NCBI GenBank assembly: GCA_023251135.1
Contig: JAHEZJ010000009.1
Span: 62,001 to 126,000, forward strand
Source: Flavobacterium sp.
GTDB lineage: Bacteria > Bacteroidota > Bacteroidia > Flavobacteriales > Flavobacteriaceae
Direction: 5' to 3'
Length of the DNA: 64,000 nt
Every line of letters begins with the position of its first letter. The first letter of the stretch is position 1. Position numbers and translations under genes: made by a program. Below the pieces are notes generated by a model that saw nothing but the letters and a program-made list of their open reading frames with translations, had not been told where the DNA came from and ran no database searches. Below, piece by piece: positions 26,900 to 36,175 of this stretch.

Positions 26900-29323
26900 A
26901 TGCTAAAGAACTGGATCAACATATTTATTTATCACATCAAAAACAACAAGCTTTTTACAGCTTTGAATGTTTTGGGGTTGAGTATTGGAATTGCAGGATT
27001 AATTTTTGCTATTTTGTATTGGAACGATGAGCAATCGTACGATCAGTGGAATCCGAATAAAGACGAGATATTTTTAGTAGCCAATAAAATGAATCCTACG
27101 ACCTACTGGTCTTCAAGCTCGGCAGCGGTAGGGTCGGCGATACAGGCTGTGAGTCCTGAAGTAGAATCTTTTTGTTATTTGAGCGGAGACTATGATGATG
27201 ATATACTTTATTTTAATGGTAAAAAAGTGCAGTCAGACAGGATTACCATAGCTCAGAAAAACTTTTTTGAATATTTTCCTTTTGAATTTACAGAAGGCAG
27301 TCAAAAAGGGGCATTACCGGATGTAAACAGTATCTGCTTGTCAGAAGATTTGGCTTTTAAACTTTTTGGAAACGAAACGGCTTTGGGTAAAAAAGTTGTT
27401 TTGCGAAAAAAAGCCTTAATTGTGAGAGGCGTTTATAAACTGGATCAAAAATCGGCCTATAATCCTGCCTGTGTGGTTAATTTTATGGAGGAACAAATTA
27501 AAGCAAACATTCAGTTTTGGGGAAATTTTCAGTATGTTTTATTACTGAAACTGAAAAATCCGGAGCATCAAAAACAAGTAACAAACAATCTGGAAAAGTT
27601 GTATTTAGAAAACCTGACGTTTCGTTTCGCCAAAGAACAGGGGATTAGTCCTAAGGAATTTATTCGCAAATATGGTGAAGTAAAACCTGTTTTAGAACCC
27701 TTATCGTCAGTACGGCTGCATACAAAAACCGGAGGTTTGACAGAAGGGAAAGGTAATTTCCAGTTTTTGCTTACTATGGTGGGATTGTCAGTTTTAATTC
27801 TGCTGCTGTCTATCGTAAATTATGTTAATTCCGCTACGGCAAATGCAGTGAAGAGAGCTAAGGAGGTTGGGGTTCGAAAAATTATCGGGGCTTCAAAGTA
27901 TGCTATAATTCAGCAGTTTGTTTTTGAAACAGTTATAATCTCGTTATTTGCCATTCTGGTATCATTGGTTATTGTCGAGATTTCGTTACCGTATTACAAT
28001 TCCTTTTTAGAAAAATCGCTCGTTTTGCAAAGCGGTCAGTTTTACCTGCAGCTGGTGGCAATATTTTTTATCACAGTTGTACTGGCAGGTATACTTCCGG
28101 CGGTTTATGTTTCTAATTTTGAGCCGTTAAAGGTGTTGAAAGGAAATTTTGGGCGCAGTAAAAATGGTATCTGGCTTAGAAACGGAATGCTGATCTTTCA
28201 ATTTGGGATAGCTGCTTTTTTCATTATTGGTTCGTACATTGTTTATCAGCAAATAGAACATATGAATTCGAAGGATCTGGGTTTTAGTGGAAAGCAGGTG
28301 TTGAACATTTCCTATAAGAATATCTATGGTGAGAATATTACCAATAAAGACCGACTGAACCGATACAATACCATCAGAAATCAATTACTGCATATAAAAG
28401 GAGTGAAAGAAGTTTCGGGAGGCGGTTTTATTTTGGGAAATGGTCCGAAATCGGTTATATCATATCATTATAAAGATAAAAATGTAGACGGAAACAACAT
28501 ACCCATAGATTTTGGCTTGTTGGAAATGCTGAAAATAAAAATGGTCAAAGGACGTTATCTGAATCCAAAATTTGCTCAGGATACGGTCAATAGTATGTTG
28601 ATCAACGAGACTGCATTAAAGTTACTAAACGAAAAAGATCCGATAGGTAAAAAACTAAACTGGAATGGTCAGGAAGTAATAATTGCAGGAGTGGTAAAAG
28701 ATTTTAATCTGATGAATCCCGGTGAAGCTATTCCTCCCATGTCATTTTTGCATTTTAAAACAGTGCCTTGGTTTACGGAACTTTTAAATAACATTTATAT
28801 CACGGTCGACCCCAAAACAATGCAGCAAACTTTGGCAGACATTGAAAAGATGTGGACCAAAAAAGTGGATACAGAATACCCGTTTTCTTATGATTTTGTC
28901 GATAAAGAATACAAAAGATCCTATAGTAATTATGTAAAGCAAAAAAATCTGTTCTCTTTGCTAAATATCATCGTTATCATCATTGCACTTTTTGGGTTGT
29001 TTGCCCTTGCTTCGTACTCTATTGAACGCCGCATGAAAGAAATCGCCATTCGAAAAACTCTGGGTGCCGAAACCAATGTTTTGCTAAAAGAACTTTGTAA
29101 ACAGTATGTTGTTTTCAGTGTCATTGGGTTTTTAATAGCGCTGTTTCCGGTTTATTATTTACTCAACAAATGGTTAGAGAATTTTGCCTATAGAATTACA
29201 ATTTCCATTTATCCTTTTTTAATTGGATTTACTGCTTTACTGACCTTAACATTGGTAGTGGTACTTACAAGAGCATATCAGGCAACCAAAATAGATGTTT
29301 TGAAATACTTAAAATACGAGTAA
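26900..29323 (+). CDS. FtsX/MacB-type ABC permease, copy 1
   Basis: An 807-residue Bacteroidetes-type permease. One N-terminal helix (about residues 20-42) is followed by a MacB periplasmic core domain, three helices at about 285-425 with the FtsX signature ANAVKRAKEVGVRKIIGASK, then another helix, a second periplasmic domain and three C-terminal helices with IERRMKEIAIRKTLGAE. The protein thus has two FtsX domains. It pairs with the upstream ATPase and is a close paralogue of the next gene, sharing near-identical first 40 residues and the C-terminal IDVLKYLKYE. Substrate unknown; antimicrobial efflux or envelope signalling are possible. Confidence 0.9.
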   Translation: MLKNWINIFIYHIKNNKLFTALNVLGLSIGIAGLIFAILYWNDEQSYDQWNPNKDEIFLVANKMNPTTYWSSSSAAVGSAIQAVSPEVESFCYLSGDYDDDILYFNGKKVQSDRITIAQKNFFEYFPFEFTEGSQKGALPDVNSICLSEDLAFKLFGNETALGKKVVLRKKALIVRGVYKLDQKSAYNPACVVNFMEEQIKANIQFWGNFQYVLLLKLKNPEHQKQVTNNLEKLYLENLTFRFAKEQGISPKEFIRKYGEVKPVLEPLSSVRLHTKTGGLTEGKGNFQFLLTMVGLSVLILLLSIVNYVNSATANAVKRAKEVGVRKIIGASKYAIIQQFVFETVIISLFAILVSLVIVEISLPYYNSFLEKSLVLQSGQFYLQLVAIFFITVVLAGILPAVYVSNFEPLKVLKGNFGRSKNGIWLRNGMLIFQFGIAAFFIIGSYIVYQQIEHMNSKDLGFSGKQVLNISYKNIYGENITNKDRLNRYNTIRNQLLHIKGVKEVSGGGFILGNGPKSVISYHYKDKNVDGNNIPIDFGLLEMLKIKMVKGRYLNPKFAQDTVNSMLINETALKLLNEKDPIGKKLNWNGQEVIIAGVVKDFNLMNPGEAIPPMSFLHFKTVPWFTELLNNIYITVDPKTMQQTLADIEKMWTKKVDTEYPFSYDFVDKEYKRSYSNYVKQKNLFSLLNIIVIIIALFGLFALASYSIERRMKEIAIRKTLGAETNVLLKELCKQYVVFSVIGFLIALFPVYYLLNKWLENFAYRITISIYPFLIGFTALLTLTLVVVLTRAYQATKIDVLKYLKYE

Positions 29324-29324
29324 C

Positions 29325-31736
29325 ATGCTAAAAAACTGGACCAACCTCTTTATTTATCAGATCAAAAACAATAAGTTTTTTACAGCTTTGAATGTTTTGG
29401 GTTTAAGTATTGGAATTGCAGGATTAATTTTTGCCATTTTGTATTGGAATGATGAACATTCTTATGACGAGTGGAATCCTGAAAAAGATAAAATTTATGC
29501 GGTACTGAACAATATAGGAGGGGGTAATATTTGGGCTGTAAATTCACCTATTCCGGGACCTCTTTTAAAAAGAATGAGCCCGGCTTTAGAGCGTTATTGT
29601 TATTTTACAAACAATTATGCCCGGGAAACGATACAGTATAACGGCAAAATTGAAGTAATAGACAAAATTTTTTCAGGGCAGGAGAATTTCTTTTCTTTTT
29701 TCCCTTTTGAATTTATTCACGGCAGTGGAAAAAGCGCACTTCACGATCGCAACAGTATTGCTTTTTCTGAAGAGACAGCTTCGCGTTTGTTTCAGAACGA
29801 GAACCCAATAGGAAAACAGGTTAAGTATGCCGACAAAATTTTTATTGTTCGGGGCGTCTACCGACTGTCTAAAAAAGCTTCGATAATGCCCAATGTAGTG
29901 ACTTCCAACATTGAATACGAAATAGCTAAAAACAGAGAAAGCTGGGGGCTGCGTTATGGATTAATGTTGAAGTTAAAAAAGCAAAGTGATACAACAGCAA
30001 TACTCAAAAACCTGAATACAATCTATATCGAACAGAAGGTTAAAAAACAGGCAAAAGCGGAAGGAATCACGTATGAAGATTATTTGAAGAAGTATGGAGA
30101 GGTAGAAAAAGCCAAGTTACTTCCGTTTTCGGGAGCGAGATTGTATCAGGGAAATACCCCTTTTCCGGAAGGAATTACCAATCTGCGGTTTTTAAAGATT
30201 TTAATGGGATTGTCAATCCTAATTTTACTGTTATCAATCGTCAATTATGTAAACCTCGCCACCGCAAATGCTGTAAAGCGGGCTAAAGAAGTGGGAGTAA
30301 GAAAAATAGTTGGCGCCACAAAATTGCAAATTATAACCCAGTTTGTATTTGAAACGACTTTAATTACGCTTTTTTCACTCTTGTTGGCATTGGTAATTGT
30401 AGAGCTTTCATTGCCTTTTTACAATTCACTTTTACACAAAGATCTGATTCTTGAAGGCTCTCAGTTTTATTTGCAGCTAATTTTCATTTTTATAATGGTC
30501 ATTGTGGTTTCAGGAGTTTTACCTGCGATATATGTCTCTAACTTCGATCCTTTAAAGGTTTTAAAAGGGAATTTTTCCCGCAGCAAAAACGGAATCTGGC
30601 TTAGAAACGGTATGCTGGTTTTGCAATTTGCCATTGCCACATTTTTTATCATTGGTTCATTTATAGTATACCAGCAGGTTAACTATATGGCTCATAAAGA
30701 CCTTGGGTTTAAAGGCGCTCAGGTGATGGATATTTCTTTTAAACCTAAGAAAGGAAGAAACCAATTTGAGAGATACAAAACGATACAGCAGGAACTTTTA
30801 AAAATAAAAGGCGTTCAGGCAGTTTCGGCAGGCGTATTTTCTATCGGGAACAATGTTAATTCATGGTCTGGTATGCATTACAAGGACAATAAAGAGGTGA
30901 TCACACAGCAAATGGCGATTGATTTTGGGATGATGAACGTTTTGGGGATTCGTATCGTTAAAGGCAGGGATTTAAACAACAAAATTGCCTCAGACAGTAG
31001 CAGTAATGTTTTGTTAAATGAAGCTGCGGCTAAAACATTAATGGAAAAAGATCCTATAAACAAAGAAATTATCTGGGAAGATCGAAAATTGAAAATTGTT
31101 GGTGTGGTAAAAGACTTTAATTATTTTGGACTTGAAAACAATATTTCGCCCATGATTTTCATGCACATCAAAGCTTTCGAATGGATGGAAAAGGATTTGC
31201 TTAATATTTCGGTTAAAATTGCACCTCAGGATATGCCCGAAACAATAGCGGCTATAAATAAATTCTGGACAACAAAAGTAGATGCAGAATATCCTTTTGA
31301 GTATAATTTTGTAGACAGAAGCTTTGCCCGAACCTATAAGGTGTATGAAAGCCAAAGCCAATTGTTTTCACTCTTAAACGGAGTTGTGATTCTAATTGCC
31401 GTTTTTGGATTATTTGCTTTAGCTTCCTTTTCGATGGAAAGAAGAGTGCGGGAAATTGCGATCAGAAAAACACTGGGAGCAGACACGACTGTTTTACTCC
31501 GGGAATTATCCAAACAATATGTGGTTTTTTGTATGATTGGTTTTGCAATCGGAATAATTCCGGCCTATCTTTTATTGCGAAAGTGGCTGGAGGACTTTGC
31601 GTTCCGGATCGAGATTCCCTTACTTCCTTTTATAATTGCTTTTGTATTCCTGTTGTTTTTAACCTTATCAATCGTACTGGCAAAAGCCTATCAGGTAACG
31701 AAAATAGATGTTTTGAAATATTTAAAATATGAATAA
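29325..31736 (+). CDS. FtsX/MacB-type ABC permease, copy 2
   Basis: An 803-residue paralogue of the preceding permease with the same architecture: MacB core, FtsX domain with ANAVKRAKEVGVRKIVGATK, second core domain and C-terminal FtsX domain with MERRVREIAIRKTLGAD. It starts 1 bp after copy 1. Helices and FtsX motifs are almost identical between copies, whereas the periplasmic domains differ clearly. This fits a tandem duplication with divergence in the part that contacts substrate or partner. The two may form a heterodimer with one ATPase dimer. A terminator follows. Confidence 0.9.
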   Translation: MLKNWTNLFIYQIKNNKFFTALNVLGLSIGIAGLIFAILYWNDEHSYDEWNPEKDKIYAVLNNIGGGNIWAVNSPIPGPLLKRMSPALERYCYFTNNYARETIQYNGKIEVIDKIFSGQENFFSFFPFEFIHGSGKSALHDRNSIAFSEETASRLFQNENPIGKQVKYADKIFIVRGVYRLSKKASIMPNVVTSNIEYEIAKNRESWGLRYGLMLKLKKQSDTTAILKNLNTIYIEQKVKKQAKAEGITYEDYLKKYGEVEKAKLLPFSGARLYQGNTPFPEGITNLRFLKILMGLSILILLLSIVNYVNLATANAVKRAKEVGVRKIVGATKLQIITQFVFETTLITLFSLLLALVIVELSLPFYNSLLHKDLILEGSQFYLQLIFIFIMVIVVSGVLPAIYVSNFDPLKVLKGNFSRSKNGIWLRNGMLVLQFAIATFFIIGSFIVYQQVNYMAHKDLGFKGAQVMDISFKPKKGRNQFERYKTIQQELLKIKGVQAVSAGVFSIGNNVNSWSGMHYKDNKEVITQQMAIDFGMMNVLGIRIVKGRDLNNKIASDSSSNVLLNEAAAKTLMEKDPINKEIIWEDRKLKIVGVVKDFNYFGLENNISPMIFMHIKAFEWMEKDLLNISVKIAPQDMPETIAAINKFWTTKVDAEYPFEYNFVDRSFARTYKVYESQSQLFSLLNGVVILIAVFGLFALASFSMERRVREIAIRKTLGADTTVLLRELSKQYVVFCMIGFAIGIIPAYLLLRKWLEDFAFRIEIPLLPFIIAFVFLLFLTLSIVLAKAYQVTKIDVLKYLKYE

Positions 31737-31747
31737 ACCGTAAAAGT

Positions 31748-31785
31748 AAAACCTTCAAAGGGAGTACATTTTGAAGGTTTTTTTA
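31748..31785 (+). terminator. Terminator of the ABC operon
   Basis: AAAACCTTCAAA (31748-31759) / TTTGAAGGTTTT (31770-31781), perfect 12-bp stem with a T-run. Confidence 0.9.
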
Positions 31786-31811
31786 ATTTCAGAAAAATTG
31801 AAAAAAAGGAT

Positions 31812-31819
31812 TATCTTTG
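31812..31819 (+). promoter_or_regulatory. Probable -7 box for the deacetylase gene
   Basis: TATCTTTG matches TAnnTTTG exactly and lies 61 bp before the start codon. No -33 TTG at the usual 19-base spacing. Confidence 0.45.
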
Positions 31820-31880
31820 AGAGAATACCATTCTATTTGCATAAAAACTTTATTTCAATCTTTAATAACCGGGATCATTT

Positions 31881-32660
31881 ATGAAGATGTTTTTCCTTAA
31901 ATCCGTATTGTTTTTTTCCTGTCTGGCCTTATTCTCCTGTGAAAGCAAACGGCAAAATCCGGTTGCCAAAGCATATAAAGCAGGTGTTATTTTATCTTTT
32001 GATGATGCCTATGTCGACGAATGGGCGGAGGCGGATCGGGCATTGAAAAAATACTCCTGGAAAGCCACTTTTAACGTGTGCCGAATTGATTCGATCGGGA
32101 AGCCGCAAATCGAAAAACTGCTGCAAATGCAAAAAGACGGACATGAAATTGCCGGACACGGTTACCATCATTACAACGCCGTTAAATTTGTGAAGCAGCA
32201 CGGAATGGATGCCTACATCGATCAGGAAATTACCCCTATGATCGCTTCCATGAAAAGACTCAATTTTAAAGTCACTACATTTGCTTATCCTTACGGAGAG
32301 CGCTCTGACGCCTTGGATAAAGCATTATCTCCCAAATTTAAAATCATCAGAGGAAGGGCTTTTGGAGGGGAACTTCCGGAAAAACAGGACAGCTATTTTA
32401 ACAATTCTAAAATTGTATTTGCCTTTGATATTGACAACAGCCACATTCATTTTAGCATTCCGTATCTTCTTGAATTATTAGACTACGCAAAAAAACACAA
32501 TAAAATTCTGCTTTTATGTGGGCATAAACCGGTGCGAAATGCGACCGAAAACTATCAGACCAAAATAGAAACGCTGGAGTTCATTTGCAGATACATGAAG
32601 TTAAACGATCTTAAATTTTATACCTTATCCGATTTAGACCCTTTGCTGGAAAAAAAATAA
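31881..32660 (+). CDS. Polysaccharide deacetylase family lipoprotein
   Basis: A 259-residue protein with a lipoprotein signal (CLALFSC, lipid cysteine near residue 20). The NodB-type fold shows motif 1 VILSFDDAY, motif 2 HEIAGHGYHHYN (metal-binding histidines) and a later FAYPYGERS motif 3. The family removes N- or O-acetyl groups from polysaccharides such as peptidoglycan, chitin oligomers or xylan with a metal ion. The substrate cannot be told from sequence. As a lipoprotein it should act at the outer or inner membrane face. It is monocistronic, between two terminators or promoters. Confidence 0.88.
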   Translation: MKMFFLKSVLFFSCLALFSCESKRQNPVAKAYKAGVILSFDDAYVDEWAEADRALKKYSWKATFNVCRIDSIGKPQIEKLLQMQKDGHEIAGHGYHHYNAVKFVKQHGMDAYIDQEITPMIASMKRLNFKVTTFAYPYGERSDALDKALSPKFKIIRGRAFGGELPEKQDSYFNNSKIVFAFDIDNSHIHFSIPYLLELLDYAKKHNKILLLCGHKPVRNATENYQTKIETLEFICRYMKLNDLKFYTLSDLDPLLEKK

Positions 32661-33227
32661 ACTCTTTATTTTTGAGCCGAAATTAACCTTCGGATCAAAC
32701 GATTTCGTAAATAATCTGACGTATTTTTCCAAAAATAGTATCTTTGCAGCAAGAAAATTGTAGTGATAAGTAATGATTAAATTGTAGAACAAGTTCTACA
32801 GACTGTTAGAGAATGTTCTACAGTCGGTTTAATCCCTGCATGCTATTTTTGCATCTTATTAAGAAAATAGAAACAAGTATATTTAAAAAATAGAATAAAA
32901 GTATGTTTTTCGTATAAAACCTATTTATTCTATTAAAAAGATCCCCCAAATCTCTTTTAAATATCTGTTGTGCTATGGTTAATAATGATCGACAACTGCT
33001 GTGGCTTTGCTGTTTTTTAAGCAAAAAGCTGTATCTTAGAGGAATAACAGCTGATGTTGGCATTAAAATTGAATTGGCGGTGGCTAATTTTAACTATAGA
33101 ACAATATTTATTCAAAATGTAGTACATCATTCAGGATGTTCTTTCGATACCTAATTAAAAAAGTTGCAAGAGTTACAGATTAAATTCTATGGCTCTTTAT
33201 TTTATTTATCATTTTAAAATATAAATT
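32661..33227 (+). promoter_or_regulatory. Long promoter/leader region upstream of the histidine kinase
   Basis: This 567-bp gap contains an exact TATCTTTG -7 box (32739-32746), the 18-bp palindrome at 32783-32800 and a 22-bp-spaced repeat of its half-site. The remainder (32830-33227) has no convincing gene. The 81-codon minus-strand ORF at 32818-33063 lacks any recognisable feature. If the box is used, the kinase transcript has a leader of about 470 bases. Confidence 0.45.
32783..32800. promoter_or_regulatory. Palindromic operator TGTAGAA-N4-TTCTACA, copy 1
   Basis: TGTAGAACAAGTTCTACA is 8-2-8 symmetric. GTTCTACAGAC (32793-32803) is repeated 22 bp later as GTTCTACAGTC (32815-32825), two helical turns away. 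The same 18-bp format recurs at 35830-35847. Confidence 0.6.
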
Positions 33228-34979
33228 TTGATTAGAAAACATTCCTTAAATAGTACCTTTAGTTTTTTAAAGCTAAAGTTCAAACACAGAAAAATAATTC
33301 ACTACACCTTAATAGCCTGTGTCATTTTTTTACAGATAGTTGCAATAATTATTTGGTACAACGAATCTTCTAATGAAGCCGAAATGTCGAAAACGCTGAG
33401 TTCGATGGATTCATTAAATAAAATAACACACTTTACAAGCAACATAAACAACTCCTTTGTCGATTCTCAAAAAAGTTTTAGTAATTATACCTACTATAAA
33501 GACAAGGAATCACTCGATAAATACACCGCTTCATTAAACGAAATCAGCCGTTTGATTGATAGTTTGAGCTTAATTACCAAAGACAATAAGGAGTTTATGA
33601 GGATTCTGGAAGAGAAGAATCAGTCTGAACATTCTGTTGAATCGTTAAAATCCAGTATCGACTCCATTATTGAGTCACAGATCAATCCGGATAAAACCAC
33701 TTTGACCCAGCCTTTTAAGCTGAATAAATTTGCGTACAAAAAAATCTTAGACAGTATCAAAACAGATTCTTATATAAAAGTCGACAGTGTATCTAAAAAA
33801 GGATTATTCTCGAGACTGGGAGCTGCTTTGGCCGGGAAAGTGGATGTGCAAAAAGAGCAGTTGAAGATTACCGTTACCATGAAATATGACAATAAAGTGG
33901 TTTCCGGAAGTATCGAAGAACAATTTGCCAATCTGTTTAACACCACCAACAAGTACTACGAAGACCAGTTTAAAAACTTAAAAAAGTCATTTGCAAATTT
34001 AAAAGATCAGGATGCCAAACTAAAAGGGTTTAATAATGATTTGTTGAATTTAGAAGCAGAGATAATGCCTAATTACAACAATTCGCTGAAAGTACTTCAG
34101 GACAATACGCAAAAACAGTTGCAAAAGCAGTACGAATCCAATAAAGTAGTAAGAAGCTACACCATTGCGATTCTGATCCTTTTAATGTTTATTGTATCAC
34201 TCGTACTTTTCGGTTTTACTAGACTGGCTTTTCAATATGAAAAAAGACTTACGACAGCGCAGATGCAGATTAGGGAGAGTTTGAATTTTAAGAATAGAAT
34301 TATGGGTATGATCAGTCACGAAATCAGATCGCCTCTAAGCATCATTTCTATTTACAGTAAAATGATCAGCTCTTCGATAAAGGATCCCGAAATAAAAGAC
34401 ACTTTTAAATCGATTCAGTTTACTACTAATTCCTTGCTGCTGTTGGCCAATCAGATTTTGGAATATTCTAAAGACGGAATTTACGAGCCTAAACTAAACA
34501 AGAAACATTTTTACCTTAAAGAGGAGGTGCACCAGATTGTTAATTCGATGACTTCACTGGTAGAAAGTAAGGGGAATAAAATTGAGGTTAATTCTAATCT
34601 GATTTCGGAGCTTGAAGTTAATTCTGATGCGGCAAAAATTCACCAGCTTTTTTATAACATTATCGGTAATGCAAATAAGTTTACAGAGAATGGCCTCATA
34701 AAGATCAATATGGATCTTGAAAAGACTTCGGATAAGATGGTGAATTTAAAAATTGAAATTCAGGACAGCGGAATTGGAATTGCCAAAAACGACCTGAAAA
34801 ACATATTTGAGCTGTATTACCAGGGAACCGTTTCAGGAAAAGTAAACGATCTTGGAGTAGGTTTAGGGCTTAATTTGTGTAAAGAAATAGTAGAATTGTT
34901 TGATGGAAAAATAGATGTTCAGAGCGAGGAAGGTAAAGGGACTAAAATAATTTTTAATCTCCTTATAAGCTTAGTTTAA
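33228..34979 (+). CDS. Membrane sensor histidine kinase with large periplasmic domain
   Basis: A 583-residue protein starting at TTG 33228. No ATG lies before the first membrane helix, and the next Met falls beyond it. Helix 1 is at about residues 28-47 and helix 2 at about 308-330. The roughly 260-residue periplasmic part is helical, with possible coiled coils (YEDQFKNLKKSFANLKDQDAKLKG). The kinase core has MGMISHEIRSPLSIISIYSK (phospho-His), NIIGNANKFT (N box), DSGIGI (G1) and LGVGLGLNLCKEIVELFDG (G2). The NarL-type regulator gene 74 bp downstream is the likely partner. A repeated palindrome upstream may be its target. Confidence 0.9.
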   Translation: MIRKHSLNSTFSFLKLKFKHRKIIHYTLIACVIFLQIVAIIIWYNESSNEAEMSKTLSSMDSLNKITHFTSNINNSFVDSQKSFSNYTYYKDKESLDKYTASLNEISRLIDSLSLITKDNKEFMRILEEKNQSEHSVESLKSSIDSIIESQINPDKTTLTQPFKLNKFAYKKILDSIKTDSYIKVDSVSKKGLFSRLGAALAGKVDVQKEQLKITVTMKYDNKVVSGSIEEQFANLFNTTNKYYEDQFKNLKKSFANLKDQDAKLKGFNNDLLNLEAEIMPNYNNSLKVLQDNTQKQLQKQYESNKVVRSYTIAILILLMFIVSLVLFGFTRLAFQYEKRLTTAQMQIRESLNFKNRIMGMISHEIRSPLSIISIYSKMISSSIKDPEIKDTFKSIQFTTNSLLLLANQILEYSKDGIYEPKLNKKHFYLKEEVHQIVNSMTSLVESKGNKIEVNSNLISELEVNSDAAKIHQLFYNIIGNANKFTENGLIKINMDLEKTSDKMVNLKIEIQDSGIGIAKNDLKNIFELYYQGTVSGKVNDLGVGLGLNLCKEIVELFDGKIDVQSEEGKGTKIIFNLLISLV

Positions 34980-35053
34980 AATAAGACCAAATTAATTATG
35001 TTAAAGTGGTAATTAGTTACAAAAAAGCGCTGAAATAACCCTAAATTAGGTAA

Positions 35054-35704
35054 ATGAAAATGAAATCACCATCCAACAACTATTGTTTTCTAGTGGCCGA
35101 TGACCATAGTGTGGTTCGACAAGGCGTTTCTTTGATGATAAAAGAATTATTTTCGAATGCTATAATTCATAAAGCGGGAAATTTTAAGGATACACTTAAT
35201 CTTTTAAAAGAGGAATATATAGATTTATTGATATTAGATGTGAACTTTCCTGACGGAAACAGCATCAATATTATAGCAGAAATAAAAGCAATCCAGCCGG
35301 AGGTTAAAATATTAATCTTCTCGGCTTATGATGAGAATATTTATGCGATGCGGTATTTAAATGCTGGGGCATCCGGATATCTGAACAAAGAGACTTCTGA
35401 GGAAGAAATGAAAAATGCCATCAGCGCAATGATCTCTTCCGGAAAATATATTACTCAGAATGTCAAAGACAGGATTCTGGATTCGTATATTTCAAAAAAG
35501 CCAACCAACCCATTGGATGTATTGTCGAACAGAGAAATTGAAGTGGCACAGCTTTTAATTAAAGGTTATGGCAATCTGGAAATAATAGAACATCTGAACA
35601 TCAAGAAAACAACGGTAAGTACTTATAAAAACAGGATTTTTGAAAAACTGGAAATCGATAATCTGGCCGATTTGATTAAGTTTTTTCAGTTGTATTCTGA
35701 TTAA
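35054..35704 (+). CDS. NarL/LuxR-family response regulator
   Basis: A 216-residue protein. Receiver domain 1-125: acidic pair VADDHSVV, phospho-acceptor Asp62 in LLILDVNFPDG, and the conserved Lys in LNKETSEEE. The LuxR-type HTH is at about 150-212, with LSNREIEVAQLLIKGYGNLEI and TTVSTYKNRIFEKL. These proteins bind DNA as dimers at short inverted repeats. The gene follows the histidine kinase in the same orientation and ends at a strong terminator. The 18-bp palindromes at 32783 and 35830 flank the pair and are good candidate sites. Confidence 0.93.
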   Translation: MKMKSPSNNYCFLVADDHSVVRQGVSLMIKELFSNAIIHKAGNFKDTLNLLKEEYIDLLILDVNFPDGNSINIIAEIKAIQPEVKILIFSAYDENIYAMRYLNAGASGYLNKETSEEEMKNAISAMISSGKYITQNVKDRILDSYISKKPTNPLDVLSNREIEVAQLLIKGYGNLEIIEHLNIKKTTVSTYKNRIFEKLEIDNLADLIKFFQLYSD

Positions 35705-35763
35705 TAAACAGATACAGTATAAAAAGGAATTGCAGAGCACCAATAGAGTAGAATCTGCATCTT

Positions 35764-35797
35764 AAAAACAGGAACTTTTGCGTTCCTGTTTTTTTTT
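35764..35797 (+). terminator. Terminator after the NarL-type regulator
   Basis: AAAAACAGGAAC (35764-35775) / GTTCCTGTTTTT (35782-35793), six-base loop and T-run to 35797. Confidence 0.9.
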
Positions 35798-35829
35798 GGA
35801 CCGGACGTATTATTTTAAGATGTATTTTC

Positions 35830-35847
35830 TGTAGAAATAATTCTACA
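35830..35847. promoter_or_regulatory. Palindromic operator TGTAGAA-N4-TTCTACA, copy 2
   Basis: TGTAGAAATAATTCTACA, 7-4-7 perfect, matches 32783-32800 in all 14 arm bases. It lies upstream of the PAS kinase gene. The rest of the 35705-36175 gap holds the terminator before it and a TATTTTTG box (35891-35898), with nothing else recognised. Confidence 0.6.
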
Positions 35848-36175
35848 ACAGCACGTTCGATGTACTATAAAGTATTGATTTTATTGCATGTATTTTTGTT
35901 GTGTCAGGAAGATGCAGTTGCTGGAAGTCTATAAAAAGGATGGATTTGTAGTAGAAAAGGATTATTTTTTTTCAGCATCTAGCTTCCTGTATTAAAAGAT
36001 ATTTTTTTGTTGTTACGGACGGCTTTTTTGTTTGTGTTTTTGGGTTTATACAAGTCAGGTTATTTTTTTTTTGATATGGCCGTCTGATCAACAAATATTG
36101 TTTTCGAAATCTAATGCAAACTTAGCATTAGGGAAAACGACAGTTAACAGAATTAGAATGTAAAAAAGTAAGGTT

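Noticed and set aside
32818..33063. 81-codon ORF on the minus strand in the gap before the histidine kinase
   Set aside because: It has no signal peptide, domain or plausible upstream signals, overlaps the operator repeat and its composition looks like translated non-coding DNA.
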